DNA of 14,115 bases from an uncultured Clostridia bacterium (lineage in GTDB: Bacteria; Bacillota; Clostridia; Christensenellales; Borkfalkiaceae): positions 1-14,115 of the forward strand of contig CANPZH010000026.1 in the NCBI GenBank assembly GCA_947589335.1, in the 5' to 3' direction. Positions 13,865 to 14,115 of the stretch are shown one piece after another. The position numbers were made by a program, and so were the translations under genes. The notes beneath the pieces are model-generated. The model was given only the letters and a program-made list of their open reading frames with translations. It was not told where the DNA came from and did no database searches. Every line of letters begins with the position of its first letter. Positions within the stretch are counted from its first letter, which is position 1.

Positions 13865-14115
13865 ATGAAGTATCTGTCCGTAACCGAAACGGCGAAGAGG
13901 TGGAATTTGTCCGAACGGAGCGTTCGGAACTACTGCGCGCTCGGGAAAATCGACGGCGCTTTTCTGACGGGGAAGACGTGGAACATTCCCGAGGACGCAG
14001 AAAAGCCAGACCGTATCAATAAAAAATCGACCGCCCCCACCACGCTGTTGGAAGTGCTGACCGCCGAGAAAAACGCGAAACTTTCGGGCGGGATCTATCA
14101 TAAAGTCCAGATCGA
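13865..14115 (+). CDS. helix-turn-helix protein, probable N-terminus of an HTH-Fic family protein (partial)
   Basis: The frame opens at ATG 13865, seven bases after TGAGGTGA, and is open to the window's end, giving 83 full codons. It starts MKYLSVTETAKRWNLSERSV, a MerR/excisionase-like winged helix-turn-helix, continues with LGKIDGAFLTGKTWNIPEDA, a wing with the usual Trp-x-Ile-Pro, and then a Lys/Ser linker. After that come LLEVLTAEKNAKLSGGIYHKVQI. From memory, this order (HTH, TWNIPEDAEKP, then 'GGIYHK.QI') is found at the N-terminus of Fic/DOC-type proteins of Bacillota, which transfer AMP to target proteins. The diagnostic HPFxDGNGR motif would lie beyond the window, so Fic identity is an inference. 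It has its own promoter and lies after the operon terminator, so it is a separate unit. Confidence 0.7.
   Translation, partial: MKYLSVTETAKRWNLSERSVRNYCALGKIDGAFLTGKTWNIPEDAEKPDRINKKSTAPTTLLEVLTAEKNAKLSGGIYHKVQI

Noticed and set aside
13055..14101. A minus-strand open frame reading through the phosphoglucomutase gene and the gap after it
   Set aside because: It crosses the terminator and promoter regions and the partial HTH gene. The part in the gap (about 13586-13680) gives a Trp-containing reading that could tempt one to see a gene remnant, but no start, binding site or family match supports it.

Overview
The window looks like an accessory carbohydrate-uptake locus from a moderately GC-rich member of the Bacillota (Clostridia-type, probably an uncultured gut anaerobe). 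The reasons are consensus sigma-A promoters, AGGAGG-type ribosome binding sites, a YesN/YesM-type two-component pair, a CUT1 sugar ABC transporter without its own ATPase, a GH65 phosphorylase paired with a beta-phosphoglucomutase, and a surface protein ending in a Cys-containing GGCGS tail. The taxonomic placement is inference; no rRNA or other marker gene is present.

Region 1 (1-3197) encodes cell-surface proteins. It holds the last 40 codons of a protein ending in a discoidin-like (F5/8 type C, CBM32-like) fold. Then comes a 989-residue secreted protein made of several beta-sandwich modules, an Ig-like domain, a (GEQP)8 linker and a C-terminal membrane anchor. A strong intrinsic terminator closes this unit.

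Region 2 (3209-6135) is a regulatory module with its own near-consensus promoter: an AraC-type response regulator (YesN-like) whose stop codon overlaps the start of a YesM-like sensor kinase. It ends at a hairpin flanked by A and T tracts that can also terminate the converging gene.

Region 3 (6151-7137, minus strand) is a single gene for a two-membrane-segment, probably Cache-type extracellular sensor that stops soon after its second membrane helix and has no kinase or other output domain. Its sigma-A promoter places transcription initiation at or next to the start codon.

Region 4 (7214-13715) is divergent from region 3. It is an operon for a sugar-binding lipoprotein, two permeases, a GH65 glycoside phosphorylase and a beta-phosphoglucomutase. 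The inferred pathway is import of an alpha-glucosyl oligosaccharide, phosphorolysis to beta-glucose 1-phosphate plus an acceptor sugar, and isomerisation to glucose 6-phosphate. The two-component system (and possibly the kinase-less sensor) is the obvious candidate regulator. The actual sugar cannot be read from the sequence.

Region 5 (13716-14115) begins a new unit after a terminator: a palindrome, a good promoter, and the 5' end of a gene for a helix-turn-helix protein that resembles the N-terminus of HTH-Fic family proteins and runs off the window.

No tRNA, rRNA, CRISPR array, insertion sequence or phage gene was seen. Stretches over 300 bases without a gene do not occur; the longest gaps, 7138-7393 and 13586-13864, are described through the promoters, leader and repeats listed.
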